Of a DNA stretch of 64,000 nucleotides, positions 33,053 to 40,526 are shown piece by piece (the stretch's first letter is position 1; each line of letters begins with the position of its first letter). Both the position numbers and the translations under genes were made by a program. The notes beneath the pieces were generated by a model that ran no database searches, was not told the origin of the DNA, and saw nothing but the letters and a program-made list of their open reading frames with translations. Origin of the DNA: Agrococcus sp. Marseille-Q4369 (GTDB taxonomy: Bacteria > Actinomycetota > Actinomycetes > Actinomycetales > Microbacteriaceae); assembly GCF_018308945.1 (NCBI RefSeq), contig NZ_CP070501.1:2232001-2296000 (forward strand), given 5' to 3'.

Positions 33053-34405
33053 GTGAGCGAACCGCTCCGCATCGCCGTGATCGGCGCAGGCCCCGCAGGC
33101 ATCTACGCCGCCGACATCCTCAAGAAGGCCGTCCGCGAGGCCGGCGGCGACGTCTACATCGACCTGTTCGAGCAGCTGCCCGCCCCCTACGGTCTCGTGC
33201 GCTACGGCGTCGCGCCCGACCACCCGCGCATCAAGGGCATCATCTCGGCGCTCCGCGAGGTGCTCGAGGCGGGCGTCGTGCGGCTGTTCGGCAACGTGCG
33301 CTTCGGCGACGACATCACGGTCGCCGACCTCGAGCGGCTCTACCACGGCGTGATCTTCGCGACCGGCGCCACGAAGGACGCCCCGCTCGACATCCCCGGC
33401 GTCGAGCTGTCCGGCTCCTACGGTGCCGCCGACTTCGTCTCCTGGTACGACGGCCACCCCGACGTGCCGCGCGAGTGGCCGCTCGAGGCGAAGGAGATCG
33501 CTGTCATCGGCAACGGCAACGTCGCCCTCGACGTCGCCCGGATGCTCGTGAAGCACCCCGAGGACCTCCTGCCGACCGAGGTGCCCGACAACGTCGTCGC
33601 CGGGCTCGAGGCGTCCCCCGTCACCGATGTGCATGTCTTCGGCCGCCGCGGCCCGCTCGGGGTGAAGTTCACGCCGCTCGAGCTGCGCGAGCTCGGCGAG
33701 CTGCGCGACGTCGACATGATCGTCCACGACGAGGACTTCGGCGTCGACCCCGACGAGGAGACCGCGAAGCAGAACAAGCAGATCCTGGTGATCTCGCGCG
33801 TGCTCGACCAGTGGCGGCAGCGCGAGGTCGGCACGGCGTCGCGTCGCCTGCACCTGCACTTCTGGTCGCGGCCGGATGCGGTGCTCGGCGACGAGCGCGT
33901 GGAGGCGCTCCGCGTCGAGCGCACACGCCCGACGCCGGAGGGGCTCGAGGGCACGGGCGAGTACCGCGAGTTCCCGGTGCAGGCCGTCTACCGCGCGGTC
34001 GGCTACTTCTCCTCGCCGCTGCCGGGCGTGCCCTTCGACGAGCGCCGCGGCGTCATCCCGAACGAGGCCGGGCGCGTGATGGACGGCATCCGCCCCCTGC
34101 CCGGGATGTACGCGACCGGCTGGATCAAGCGCGGCCCCGTCGGCCTCATCGGCCACACGAAGTCCGACGCGAAGGAGACGATCGAGCAGCTGCTCGGCGA
34201 CTCCAACTCGTGGTGGTCGCCCGAGCCCTTCGACCCCGATGCGGTGCCGCGGCTGCTCTCGGAGCGCGGCGTCGAGTGGACCGACATCGACGGCTGGATC
34301 CGGCTCGACGAGCACGAGATGGCGCTCGGCGAGCCCCACGGGCGCGCGCGCGTCAAGGTCGTGCCGCGCGACGAGATGGTGCAGATCTCGCGCGACGAGC
34401 GCTGA
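33053..34405 (+). CDS. ferredoxin--NADP reductase (FprA-like) flavoprotein
   Basis: A 450-residue FAD/NADP-binding oxidoreductase of the adrenodoxin reductase/FprA type. Motifs: FAD-binding RIAVIGAGPAGIYAADIL at residues 5-22, APYGLVRYGVAPDHPRIK, NADP-binding EIAVIGNGNVALDVARML, VHVFGRRGP, and the second flavin contact MYATGWIKRGPVGLIGHTK. AAGGAGAGAA before the GTG is one of the strongest ribosome binding sites in the window, marking a separate translational unit from the menG operon. It likely reduces ferredoxins; the partner is unknown. Confidence 0.93.
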   Translation: MSEPLRIAVIGAGPAGIYAADILKKAVREAGGDVYIDLFEQLPAPYGLVRYGVAPDHPRIKGIISALREVLEAGVVRLFGNVRFGDDITVADLERLYHGVIFATGATKDAPLDIPGVELSGSYGAADFVSWYDGHPDVPREWPLEAKEIAVIGNGNVALDVARMLVKHPEDLLPTEVPDNVVAGLEASPVTDVHVFGRRGPLGVKFTPLELRELGELRDVDMIVHDEDFGVDPDEETAKQNKQILVISRVLDQWRQREVGTASRRLHLHFWSRPDAVLGDERVEALRVERTRPTPEGLEGTGEYREFPVQAVYRAVGYFSSPLPGVPFDERRGVIPNEAGRVMDGIRPLPGMYATGWIKRGPVGLIGHTKSDAKETIEQLLGDSNSWWSPEPFDPDAVPRLLSERGVEWTDIDGWIRLDEHEMALGEPHGRARVKVVPRDEMVQISRDER

Positions 34406-34406
34406 C

Positions 34407-35171
34407 TTGGAGCCGATCGGCTGGGCGCTGATCGCGCTCGCGTCGGTCGGCGGCGGCGCGATCAACGCGGCGGCGGGCGGCGGCACGCTCATCACCTTCC
34501 CGGCGATGCTCGCCGCCGGCATGAGCCCGCTCGCGGCCAACATGACGTCGTCGATCGGCATGCTCATGGGCACGCTCGGCGGCGCGTGGAGCTACCGCGC
34601 CGAGCTGCGGCACCAGCGCCGGCGCTTCCTGGCGAACGCCCCGTTCGGGGTGATCGGCGGCGCGCTCGGCGCGGTGCTGCTGCTGCTCACGCCGTCCGAC
34701 TCGTTCACCGCGATCGTGCCGTGGCTCGTGCTCGGCGCGGCGGCGCTCTTCGCCGCGCAGCCGCTCATCGCCAAGCGGCTGGGCCGCGCGCCCGACAGCG
34801 GCTTCGACACCGTCTCCACCGGCGGTTGGGCGACGAAGGTCTCGTTCGTGCTCGTCGGCATCTACGGCTCCTACTTCGGCGCGGGCGTCGGCGTCATGAT
34901 GCTCGCGATGCTCGGCCTGCTCATCCACGACTCGCTTCAGCACCACAACGCGCTCAAGAACGTGCTCGCCGCGGTCGTGAACGGCACCGGCGCGATCATC
35001 CTCGCCTTCTCGCCGCTCATCCACTGGGGCGTCGTGCTCGTCATGCTCGCCGGCTCGCTCGCGGGCGGCATCGCGGGCGGCTGGCTCTCGCGCCGGGTGC
35101 CGTCGTGGGCGCTGCGGGTCGTCGTGATCGCCTTCGCGATCGGCGTCGCGCTCACGATGCTGCTCGCGTGA
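34407..35171 (+). CDS. TSUP (TauE/SafE) family permease
   Basis: A 254-residue membrane protein with about eight helices, beginning with the family-typical GGGAINAAAGGGTLITFPAML and with a second similar half from IYGSYFGAGVGVMMLAMLG. TSUP proteins export or import small anions such as sulfite, sulfoacetate or phosphonates; the substrate is not evident. The TTG start lies one base after the fprA-like stop, so translation is coupled. Confidence 0.9.
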   Translation: MEPIGWALIALASVGGGAINAAAGGGTLITFPAMLAAGMSPLAANMTSSIGMLMGTLGGAWSYRAELRHQRRRFLANAPFGVIGGALGAVLLLLTPSDSFTAIVPWLVLGAAALFAAQPLIAKRLGRAPDSGFDTVSTGGWATKVSFVLVGIYGSYFGAGVGVMMLAMLGLLIHDSLQHHNALKNVLAAVVNGTGAIILAFSPLIHWGVVLVMLAGSLAGGIAGGWLSRRVPSWALRVVVIAFAIGVALTMLLA

Positions 35172-35177
35172 ACCGCC

Positions 35178-36629
35178 CTACTGCAGCGCCGACGTCAGCC
35201 GCGCGACGTTGTCGAACAGCTGCGTCACGCGCGGTCGGGCGAGCCACGTCTCGAGCGTGAGCTCCGACGACTGCAGCCGGTAGCCCTCCGCCGTGCCCTG
35301 CAGCTGCTTGACCATCGACTCGCCCTCGATGAGCATCGACACCTCGAAGTTGAGGCCGAACGATCGCATGTCGATGTTCGACGAACCGACGACCGAGACC
35401 TTCTCGTCGAAGGTCATGAACTTCGAGTGCAGCACGGTCGGCTTCGCGAACAGCGTGATGCGCACCCCTGCCCGCAGCAGCTCCTCGTAGTACGAGCGCT
35501 GCGCGTGGTGGGTCCAGAACTGGTCGCCGATCTCGCTCGCGAACAGCTCGACCTCCACGCCACGGACTGCGGCCGACGTGATCGCGTAGCGCATCGCCTC
35601 GTCGGGCACGAAGTATGGGCTCACGATCGTGATGCGGTGCTCGGCCGCGTGCACGAGCTCGAGGAAGATGCGCAGGTTGATCTCGCCCTCGAAGCCGGGT
35701 CCCGAGGGGACGACGGATGCGTTGAGGTCGCCCTGGTGCTCGGAGCCGTGCGTCGCGAGCTCGACGAGCTCATTCGACTCGGCCCACCAGTCCGACCAGA
35801 AGAGCACGTCGAGCGCCCGCACCGGCTGACCCGTGAGCTCGATCCACGAGTCGCGCCACTGCAGGCCGCGGCGGATGTTCTTCCTCCACAGGTAGGACGG
35901 GTCGACGAGGTTGAGCGAGCCGGTGAAGCCGACCGAGCCGTCGATCACGACGAGCTTGCGGTGGTTGCGGAGGTCGGGCCGCTGCCACTGCGCGCGCCAC
36001 GGCTTCAGCGGCAGCATGTCGCGCCACTCGGCGCCCATCGATTCGAGTCGGGCGATCGTCTCCTTGCGCCGCGGGTAGCGCGCGCTCGTGAGGTGGTCGA
36101 CGAGCACGCGCACCGTGACCCCGCGGGCGGCGGCGCGCTCGAGCGCGGCGAAGAAGACCTCGGTGCGCTCGCTCGCGACGATGAGGTAGAACTCGACGTG
36201 CACCCAGCGCTCGGCCTCGTCGATGCGGCGGGCCATCGCCTCGAGCTGCGCGTCGAACTCGCCCCACACGACGCCTTGCGTCGGGCCGACGTGCGGCATC
36301 GACGAGAGGGCACGGTTGAGCTCGATCACGCCGCCGAGCCACGACGGCCGGTCGCGCGCGGCAGGTGCGTCGTCGATCGAGAGCGTGCTCTCGCGGATGA
36401 GCTCCTGGATCGCCGACATCTTCTCGCGCCGGGCCCGCGGCAAGCGGGTGTTGCCGAGGATGCCGAAGACGATCCAGCCGACGATGGGCTGCAGCTGGAT
36501 GACGAGCAGCCAGGCGATCGCCGAGGAGGGGCGTCGGTTGTAGGGCACGACGAAGAGGGCGACGACTCGCAGCAGGATGTCGACGACGAAGTAGAGCGTG
36601 GTGAACGCCTCGGCGAGCGTCAGCTCCAC
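35178..36629 (-). CDS. cls: cardiolipin synthase
   Basis: A 483-residue PLD-superfamily enzyme. Two N-terminal helices form a PLDNc domain (YFVVDILLRVVALFVVPYNRRPSSAIAW). The two catalytic HxKxxxxD motifs are NHRKLVVIDGSVGFTGSLNL (about residues 220-240) and LHSKFMTFDEKVSVVGSSNID (about 395-415). It condenses phosphatidylglycerol into cardiolipin at the membrane. Length is typical. The GTG start lies 22 bases after the YajQ gene on the same strand. Confidence 0.94.
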   Translation of the reverse strand: MELTLAEAFTTLYFVVDILLRVVALFVVPYNRRPSSAIAWLLVIQLQPIVGWIVFGILGNTRLPRARREKMSAIQELIRESTLSIDDAPAARDRPSWLGGVIELNRALSSMPHVGPTQGVVWGEFDAQLEAMARRIDEAERWVHVEFYLIVASERTEVFFAALERAAARGVTVRVLVDHLTSARYPRRKETIARLESMGAEWRDMLPLKPWRAQWQRPDLRNHRKLVVIDGSVGFTGSLNLVDPSYLWRKNIRRGLQWRDSWIELTGQPVRALDVLFWSDWWAESNELVELATHGSEHQGDLNASVVPSGPGFEGEINLRIFLELVHAAEHRITIVSPYFVPDEAMRYAITSAAVRGVEVELFASEIGDQFWTHHAQRSYYEELLRAGVRITLFAKPTVLHSKFMTFDEKVSVVGSSNIDMRSFGLNFEVSMLIEGESMVKQLQGTAEGYRLQSSELTLETWLARPRVTQLFDNVARLTSALQ

Positions 36630-36651
36630 GGGGACGGGGGAGTGGCCGGGC

Positions 36652-37143
36652 TCAGCGGAAGTTGACGAACTGCAGGTCGATCTCGAAGTCGCCGGCCTTC
36701 AGCAGCCGGATCGTCTCCTGCAGGTCGTCGCGGCTCTTCGAGGTGACGCGCACCTCGTCGCCCTGGATCTGCGCCTTGACGCTCTTGGGCCCCTGGTCGC
36801 GGATGAGCTTCGTGACCTTCTTCGCGTCCTCGCTCGAGATGCCGTCCTTGAGCGAGATCTCGATGCGGAACTCCTTGCCCGACGCGTAGGGGTCGCCCTG
36901 CTCGAGCATCTTGAGGTCGATGCCGCGCTTGATGAACTTCGACTGCACGACGTCGAGCACGGCCTTCACGCGCTCCTCGCTCGACGCCTTGAGCAGCAGC
37001 TTCTCGCCGCTCCACGCGACGTCGGCGCCGACGCCCTTGAAGTCGTAGCGCTGCTCGACCTCCTTGCGCGCCTGGTTGACGGCGTTCTCGGCCTCCATCT
37101 TGTCGACCTTGCTGACCACATCGAAGCTCGAGTCATTTGCCAT
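36652..37143 (-). CDS. YajQ-family nucleotide-binding protein
   Basis: A 163-residue protein matching the YajQ family from end to end: [54 protein letters not shown] and FVNFR at the C-terminus. Some members bind cyclic di-GMP and others bind tRNA or GTP; the role here is unknown. TAGGCT ends 6 bases before the ATG. Confidence 0.95.
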   Translation of the reverse strand: MANDSSFDVVSKVDKMEAENAVNQARKEVEQRYDFKGVGADVAWSGEKLLLKASSEERVKAVLDVVQSKFIKRGIDLKMLEQGDPYASGKEFRIEISLKDGISSEDAKKVTKLIRDQGPKSVKAQIQGDEVRVTSKSRDDLQETIRLLKAGDFEIDLQFVNFR

Positions 37144-37149
37144 AGCGCA

Positions 37150-37155
37150 AGCCTA
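37150..37155 (-). promoter_or_regulatory. -10 hexamer TAGGCT of the yajQ-like gene
   Basis: TAGGCT on the minus strand is followed by TGCGCT and then the ATG. The spacing of 6 bases indicates a leaderless message. Confidence 0.5.
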
Positions 37156-37235
37156 GATCACCGGGTTCCTTGTGCTAACGCAAGTCGCTGAAGGAGCCCG
37201 AGGTGTTCGTCACGCAAGGGCTGCGCCGCATCGCG

Positions 37236-37241
37236 TACAGT
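37236..37241 (+). promoter_or_regulatory. -10 hexamer TACAGT deciding the start at 37248
   Basis: TACAGT ends 6 bases before the ATG at 37248. An in-frame GTG at 37203 would lie upstream of this promoter. Confidence 0.45.
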
Positions 37242-37247
37242 CCTGCC

Positions 37248-37778
37248 ATGGAAGCACGGCCGGCGGGGATGTCCACGCTCGGCACGCGCTGGGCACTCAC
37301 GCCGCACGGTGAATGGCGTTCCAAGGGATTCCTTCGGCTGCGCGAGGAGTATGTCGAGCTTTCCCCGCAGCGTTTCCTTGACTGGACTGTGGACGGCGAG
37401 CCAATACGCGATTGGTTCGCCAGCGCCGAGGGCGAGCGGCACGAGATCACCTGGATGGTCGAGGGTTTCTCGGGGGAGGCAGCGGCGGCAGCGAGCCTGC
37501 GTGCACTGCTGGTGGACAGTCGCTCATCTCCCCGTTCAGATGTTCGGTTCGGCGACGGTCGAGTGGGGCTCCTGTACTGCCCGGGATGCTACGACCTCGC
37601 TTGCGGCGCGCTGAGCGCGGAAGTGCGGGTCACCGACGACACCGTCGAGTGGCGCGACATCACCTATCAGGATGCGATAGCGGATGAGCTCTGGGCGGAG
37701 ATGCCGCGGCGGAGCGTGACGTTCGAGAGGCGTGCGTACGAAGCAACTGTTCGTGAGTTGCTGGCCACTTGGGGATAG
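37248..37778 (+). CDS. hypothetical protein with atypical base composition
   Basis: A 176-residue soluble protein that I cannot place in a family. It has Trp- and acid-rich stretches (HEITWMVEGFSGEAAAA), a LLYCPGCYDLACGAL segment with three Cys, and RVTDDTVEWRDITYQDAIADELW. No signal peptide or membrane helix is seen. Codons ending in A or T (for example gtatgtcgagctttcc) are clearly more frequent than in neighbours, and it sits next to tRNA-Tyr with a repeat array between, so it may be acquired. It resembles small proteins of polymorphic toxin or immunity loci only in a general way. Confidence 0.65.
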   Translation: MEARPAGMSTLGTRWALTPHGEWRSKGFLRLREEYVELSPQRFLDWTVDGEPIRDWFASAEGERHEITWMVEGFSGEAAAAASLRALLVDSRSSPRSDVRFGDGRVGLLYCPGCYDLACGALSAEVRVTDDTVEWRDITYQDAIADELWAEMPRRSVTFERRAYEATVRELLATWG

Positions 37779-37949
37779 CCGCAGGGCGGAAGCGCGCCGC
37801 ATCGGTGGAGCGGGAGCCGTGCTCGAAGGGGTGGCCGATCGTCCGGGTACAGAAGTCGACCGTTAGCGTTCAACTTCATCGAACGAGGAATCTGCCATGC
37901 CCCGATCCTAGGCCGGTCGACCCAGCCGCGCGTCGCGCGTCGCGCGCCG

Positions 37950-38049
37950 CACCCTGCGGGAACTGTGCGCCTCGCGACCTCGCGCAGGCGCAGAATGCCG
38001 GAACTCTGCGCTCAGAGACCCGCTGAGCAGCAGAGTGCCGGAACTCTGC
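37950..38049. repeat. array of 20-base palindromic modules between the hypothetical gene and tRNA-Tyr
   Basis: The 331 bases between 37778 and 38110 hold no convincing gene. Units GCAGAATGCCGGAACTCTGC (37990-38009) and GCAGAGTGCCGGAACTCTGC (38030-38049) are near-identical palindromes 40 bases apart. Exactly 20 bases lie between them, also a partial palindrome (CTCAG...CTGAG, 38010-38029). One more 40-base step upstream, GGGAACTGTGC (37958-37968) is a degenerate copy. The module length matches the array at 29661-29960 but the sequence is different. Confidence 0.7.
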
Positions 38050-38075
38050 GGGCCGGCGGGCGCGACCGAGACGGC

Positions 38076-38103
38076 GGAAGCCCCGCTTCGAGGCGGGGCT
38101 TCC
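38076..38103 (-). terminator. hairpin terminator of tRNA-Tyr
   Basis: GGAAGCCCCGC and GCGGGGCTTCC form an 11-bp stem around a TCGA-centred loop, directly downstream of the tRNA on the minus strand. The palindrome is nearly symmetrical, so it may act in both directions. Confidence 0.8.
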
Positions 38104-38109
38104 GGATGG

Positions 38110-38191
38110 TGGCGAGTGAGGGATTCGAACCCCCGAAGGCATTGCCAGCTGATTTACAGTCAGATCCCTTTGGCCGCTTGGGTAACTCGCC
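38110..38191 (-). tRNA. tRNA-Tyr (anticodon GTA)
   Basis: The minus strand reads GGCGAGTTACCCAAGCGGCC at the 5' end, anticodon loop CTGTAAA, a long class II variable arm, T-loop GGTTCGAATCC, acceptor 3' strand ACTCGCC and discriminator A, followed by an encoded CCA (38107-38109). The long variable arm and GTA anticodon fit bacterial tRNA-Tyr. Confidence 0.97.
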
Positions 38192-38269
38192 GAGGCCGCG
38201 CGGGCCGTCGTCCACCTTACAACACCCCCAGGCGCCGCCCCGCCCTGCTCGGCGCCGGGGCGGGATCGC

Positions 38270-38275
38270 TACCGT
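38270..38275 (+). promoter_or_regulatory. -10 hexamer TACCGT of the inositol monophosphatase gene
   Basis: TACCGT ends 6 bases before the ATG at 38282. The intervening GGAGGC could also act as a ribosome binding site, though it is very close to the start. Confidence 0.4.
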
Positions 38276-38281
38276 GGAGGC

Positions 38282-39085
38282 ATGCGCGAGCTCCACGACC
38301 TCAACGTCAGCATCGCCGTCGAGGCGGCCGAGCTCGCGCGGGCCCGCCGACGCGTCGGCGTCGCGGTCGCTGCGAGCAAGTCGAGCCTCGTCGACATCGT
38401 CACCGAGGCCGATCGTGAGGTCGAGCGGCTCGTCGTCGAGCGCCTGCGCGCCGCGCGCCCCGACGACGGCATCCTGGGGGAGGAGGGCACGAGCATCCCG
38501 GGCACCTCCGGGCTCACCTGGGTGATCGATCCGATCGACGGCACCGTCAACTACCTCTACGACATCCCCGCGTACGCGGTCTCCATCGGCCTCGTCGAGG
38601 GCGACCCCGACCCCGCGACGTGGCAGCCGCTCTCGGGCGTCGTCGTCAACGCCGCGTCGGGCGAGCGCTTCGAGGCGACCCGGGGCGGGGGAGCGACGCT
38701 CGACGGCCGGCCCATCAGGGTGGCGGATGCCGTCCCGGCGGCGACCGCGCTCGTCGGCACGGGATTCGGGTACGACGCGGCCCGCCGGCAGCGGCAAGCC
38801 GCGATCGTGCAGGAGCTCATCGGCTCGGTGCGCGACATCCGTCGCATCGGCGCGGCCGCGCTCGACCTCGCGAACGTCGCCTCCGGCCGGCTCAACGCCT
38901 ACTTCGAGATCGGCCTGCAGCCGTGGGATTTCGCGGCCGGCGCCCTCATCGTCGAGGAGGCCGGCGGCTCCCTGCACGGCTGGGAGGGCGAGGCGCCGGG
39001 CTCGCGGTTCCTGCTCGCGGCGCACCCGCAGGTGGCGGCCGAGATCCTCGAGCTGCTGGCGCCGCTGCCCGTCGGGGGTGTCTGA
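38282..39085 (+). CDS. inositol monophosphatase family protein
   Basis: A 267-residue Mg-dependent phosphatase of the IMPase/FIG superfamily. Motifs: metal-ligand Glu in ILGEEGTS, WVIDPIDGTVNYLYDIP (DPxDGT motif) and the C-terminal PWDFAAGALIVEEAGG. Substrates in the family include inositol phosphate, histidinol phosphate and PAP; nothing in the neighbourhood decides. The length is normal. Confidence 0.94.
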   Translation: MRELHDLNVSIAVEAAELARARRRVGVAVAASKSSLVDIVTEADREVERLVVERLRAARPDDGILGEEGTSIPGTSGLTWVIDPIDGTVNYLYDIPAYAVSIGLVEGDPDPATWQPLSGVVVNAASGERFEATRGGGATLDGRPIRVADAVPAATALVGTGFGYDAARRQRQAAIVQELIGSVRDIRRIGAAALDLANVASGRLNAYFEIGLQPWDFAAGALIVEEAGGSLHGWEGEAPGSRFLLAAHPQVAAEILELLAPLPVGGV

Positions 39086-39089
39086 CCTC

Positions 39090-39118
39090 TTGCCAGGTCG
39101 TTACCATTCCGTTATCTT
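39090..39118 (+). promoter_or_regulatory. promoter of the M23 peptidase gene with MtrA-like direct repeats
   Basis: TTGCCA (39090-39095) and TATCTT (39113-39118) are 17 bases apart and form a good promoter. The direct repeat GTTACC-ATTCC-GTTATC (39100-39116, 11-base phase) covers the spacer and the -10 box. It resembles the direct-repeat boxes described for the actinobacterial response regulator MtrA, which controls M23 and other wall hydrolases in corynebacteria. The start of transcription would be near 39125. Confidence 0.5.
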
Positions 39119-39270
39119 TGATGGCTGGAGCGCGCGACAGAGCCGCTCCGCGCGTCGTTGCTCCTGACGCCCGGTCCGTGCTTTCATCGAAACCGGCGCT
39201 GGTCACGATCGCCCCCAGGATCGACGCGCGCCAACGAACCCCAGACTTCGACCTCCAGGACGGCCCCCGC

Positions 39271-40455
39271 GTGACATCCCCCACACGACGAGCACTGCGC
39301 TCGTCGGCTGAGGCTGTCGTCGCGCCTGCGCCGCCCACGCGCCGCGAGCTGCGAGAGCGCGAGCGCGCCGCCGAGGCGATCGCGCTCACCGCCGCCGAGG
39401 CCCGCACCGCCGCTCGCGTCACGGTCGTCGAGGGCTCGGCGCCCCTCTACACGACCCGCCGCGCGATGCGCGAGGCCGCGACGCAAGCCGCGCGCGAGCT
39501 GCCCGTGACGATGGCGGCAGAGGCCTTCACCACGCCGGTCATCACCGTCGACGCGCCCTCGCTCGGCACCGGCGGGGACAGCGTGCCCGCCGTCCGCCCG
39601 CCGGCGCCGCGCCCGCTCGCCCCGCGCGTCGTCCGCCAGACGGCCCCGGTCGGACCGCCGACCCGGCGCCCGACGAGCGTCCGCGGCATCGCGCAGAAGA
39701 TCACGGCCGGCGGCGCGCTCCTGTTCATCGGCTCGCTCGTCGTCGTCACGAGCCTGCCCGCCCAGGCCGTACAGCAGCCCGGCGGCATCGACCCGCAGGT
39801 CGCGGCGATGCACGAGGAGGGCGAGCAGACGCTCGAGGGCGTCTCGGCCGAGGTGACGAGCTACTTCGCCCGCGACGACATCATCGTCAACGACCAGGTC
39901 GCGGCCGCGCGTATGTCCGACGGCGAGCGCGCCGCCTTCCAGGCGGTCGCCGACGGCGAGCCCGCCGGCCCCTCCTACACGGGCGACCCCGCCTTCCCGC
40001 AGGTGTGGTCGATGCTCGAGACGAGCTTCGTGCAGACGCCGTTCCCCGACATGGACCAGGTGTCGATGTCGAGCGGCTTCGGCTACCGTCCCGGCGGCTT
40101 CCACGGCGGCAGCGACTTCACGCCCGGCCTCGGCACCGACATCCGCCCGATCGCGAACGGCGTCGTGTCGGCCGTCTTCCAGGGCAACAACCCGGGCGGC
40201 GGCGGCTACTCCGTCTTCATCGACCACAACATCGACGGCCAGTTCGTGCAGTCCTGGTACGGCCACATGCTGCCCGGCTCGATCGACGTGCGCGTCGGCC
40301 AGGTCGTCGACATCACGACGATCATCGGCCAGGTGGGCAACTCGGGCCGCTCGACCGGCCCGCACCTGCACCTCGAGCTGAAGAACAGCGACTACGTCTC
40401 GTTCGACCCGGTGCTGTGGCTCCAGACGCGCGAGATGAACCTCGAGCACCGCTGA
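39271..40455 (+). CDS. M23-family metallopeptidase (LytM-like), membrane-anchored
   Basis: A 394-residue cell-wall peptidase. A basic, Arg/Ala-rich cytosolic N-terminus is followed by one helix near residue 150 (GGALLFIGSLVVVTSLPAQA). An extracytoplasmic stalk then leads to a C-terminal LytM domain with the zinc ligands in HGGSDFTPG and GPHLHLELKN. The active-site residues are complete, so it is probably a real endopeptidase. The GTG at 39271 is preferred because the promoter at 39090-39118 lies too close to the in-frame ATG at 39121. That leaves an approximately 145-base leader with no recognisable riboswitch. Confidence 0.88.
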   Translation: MTSPTRRALRSSAEAVVAPAPPTRRELRERERAAEAIALTAAEARTAARVTVVEGSAPLYTTRRAMREAATQAARELPVTMAAEAFTTPVITVDAPSLGTGGDSVPAVRPPAPRPLAPRVVRQTAPVGPPTRRPTSVRGIAQKITAGGALLFIGSLVVVTSLPAQAVQQPGGIDPQVAAMHEEGEQTLEGVSAEVTSYFARDDIIVNDQVAAARMSDGERAAFQAVADGEPAGPSYTGDPAFPQVWSMLETSFVQTPFPDMDQVSMSSGFGYRPGGFHGGSDFTPGLGTDIRPIANGVVSAVFQGNNPGGGGYSVFIDHNIDGQFVQSWYGHMLPGSIDVRVGQVVDITTIIGQVGNSGRSTGPHLHLELKNSDYVSFDPVLWLQTREMNLEHR

Positions 40456-40476
40456 GCGCCGCCCCCGCGAATCGCA

Positions 40477-40510
40477 GAAGGACGCCCTGCCGATCGGCAG
40501 GGCGTCCTTC
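40477..40510. terminator. perfect bidirectional terminator between the peptidase and alpha-glucosidase genes
   Basis: The 34 bases are a perfect palindrome: GAAGGACGCCCTGCC, loop GATC, and its complement. It lies between two convergent genes and starts with GAAGG and ends with CCTTC, giving A- and T-containing flanks on both strands. Confidence 0.9.
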
Positions 40511-40526
40511 ATGCATCGGCGCCTGA

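Noticed and set aside
37769-38026. An 85-codon open frame before tRNA-Tyr
   Set aside because: It runs through the palindromic array, has no ribosome binding site or leaderless hexamer and no sensible composition.
39125-39270. c-di-AMP (ydaO-type) riboswitch before the M23 peptidase gene
   Set aside because: The leader length would fit, but I could not find the conserved core segments or a matching stem layout.
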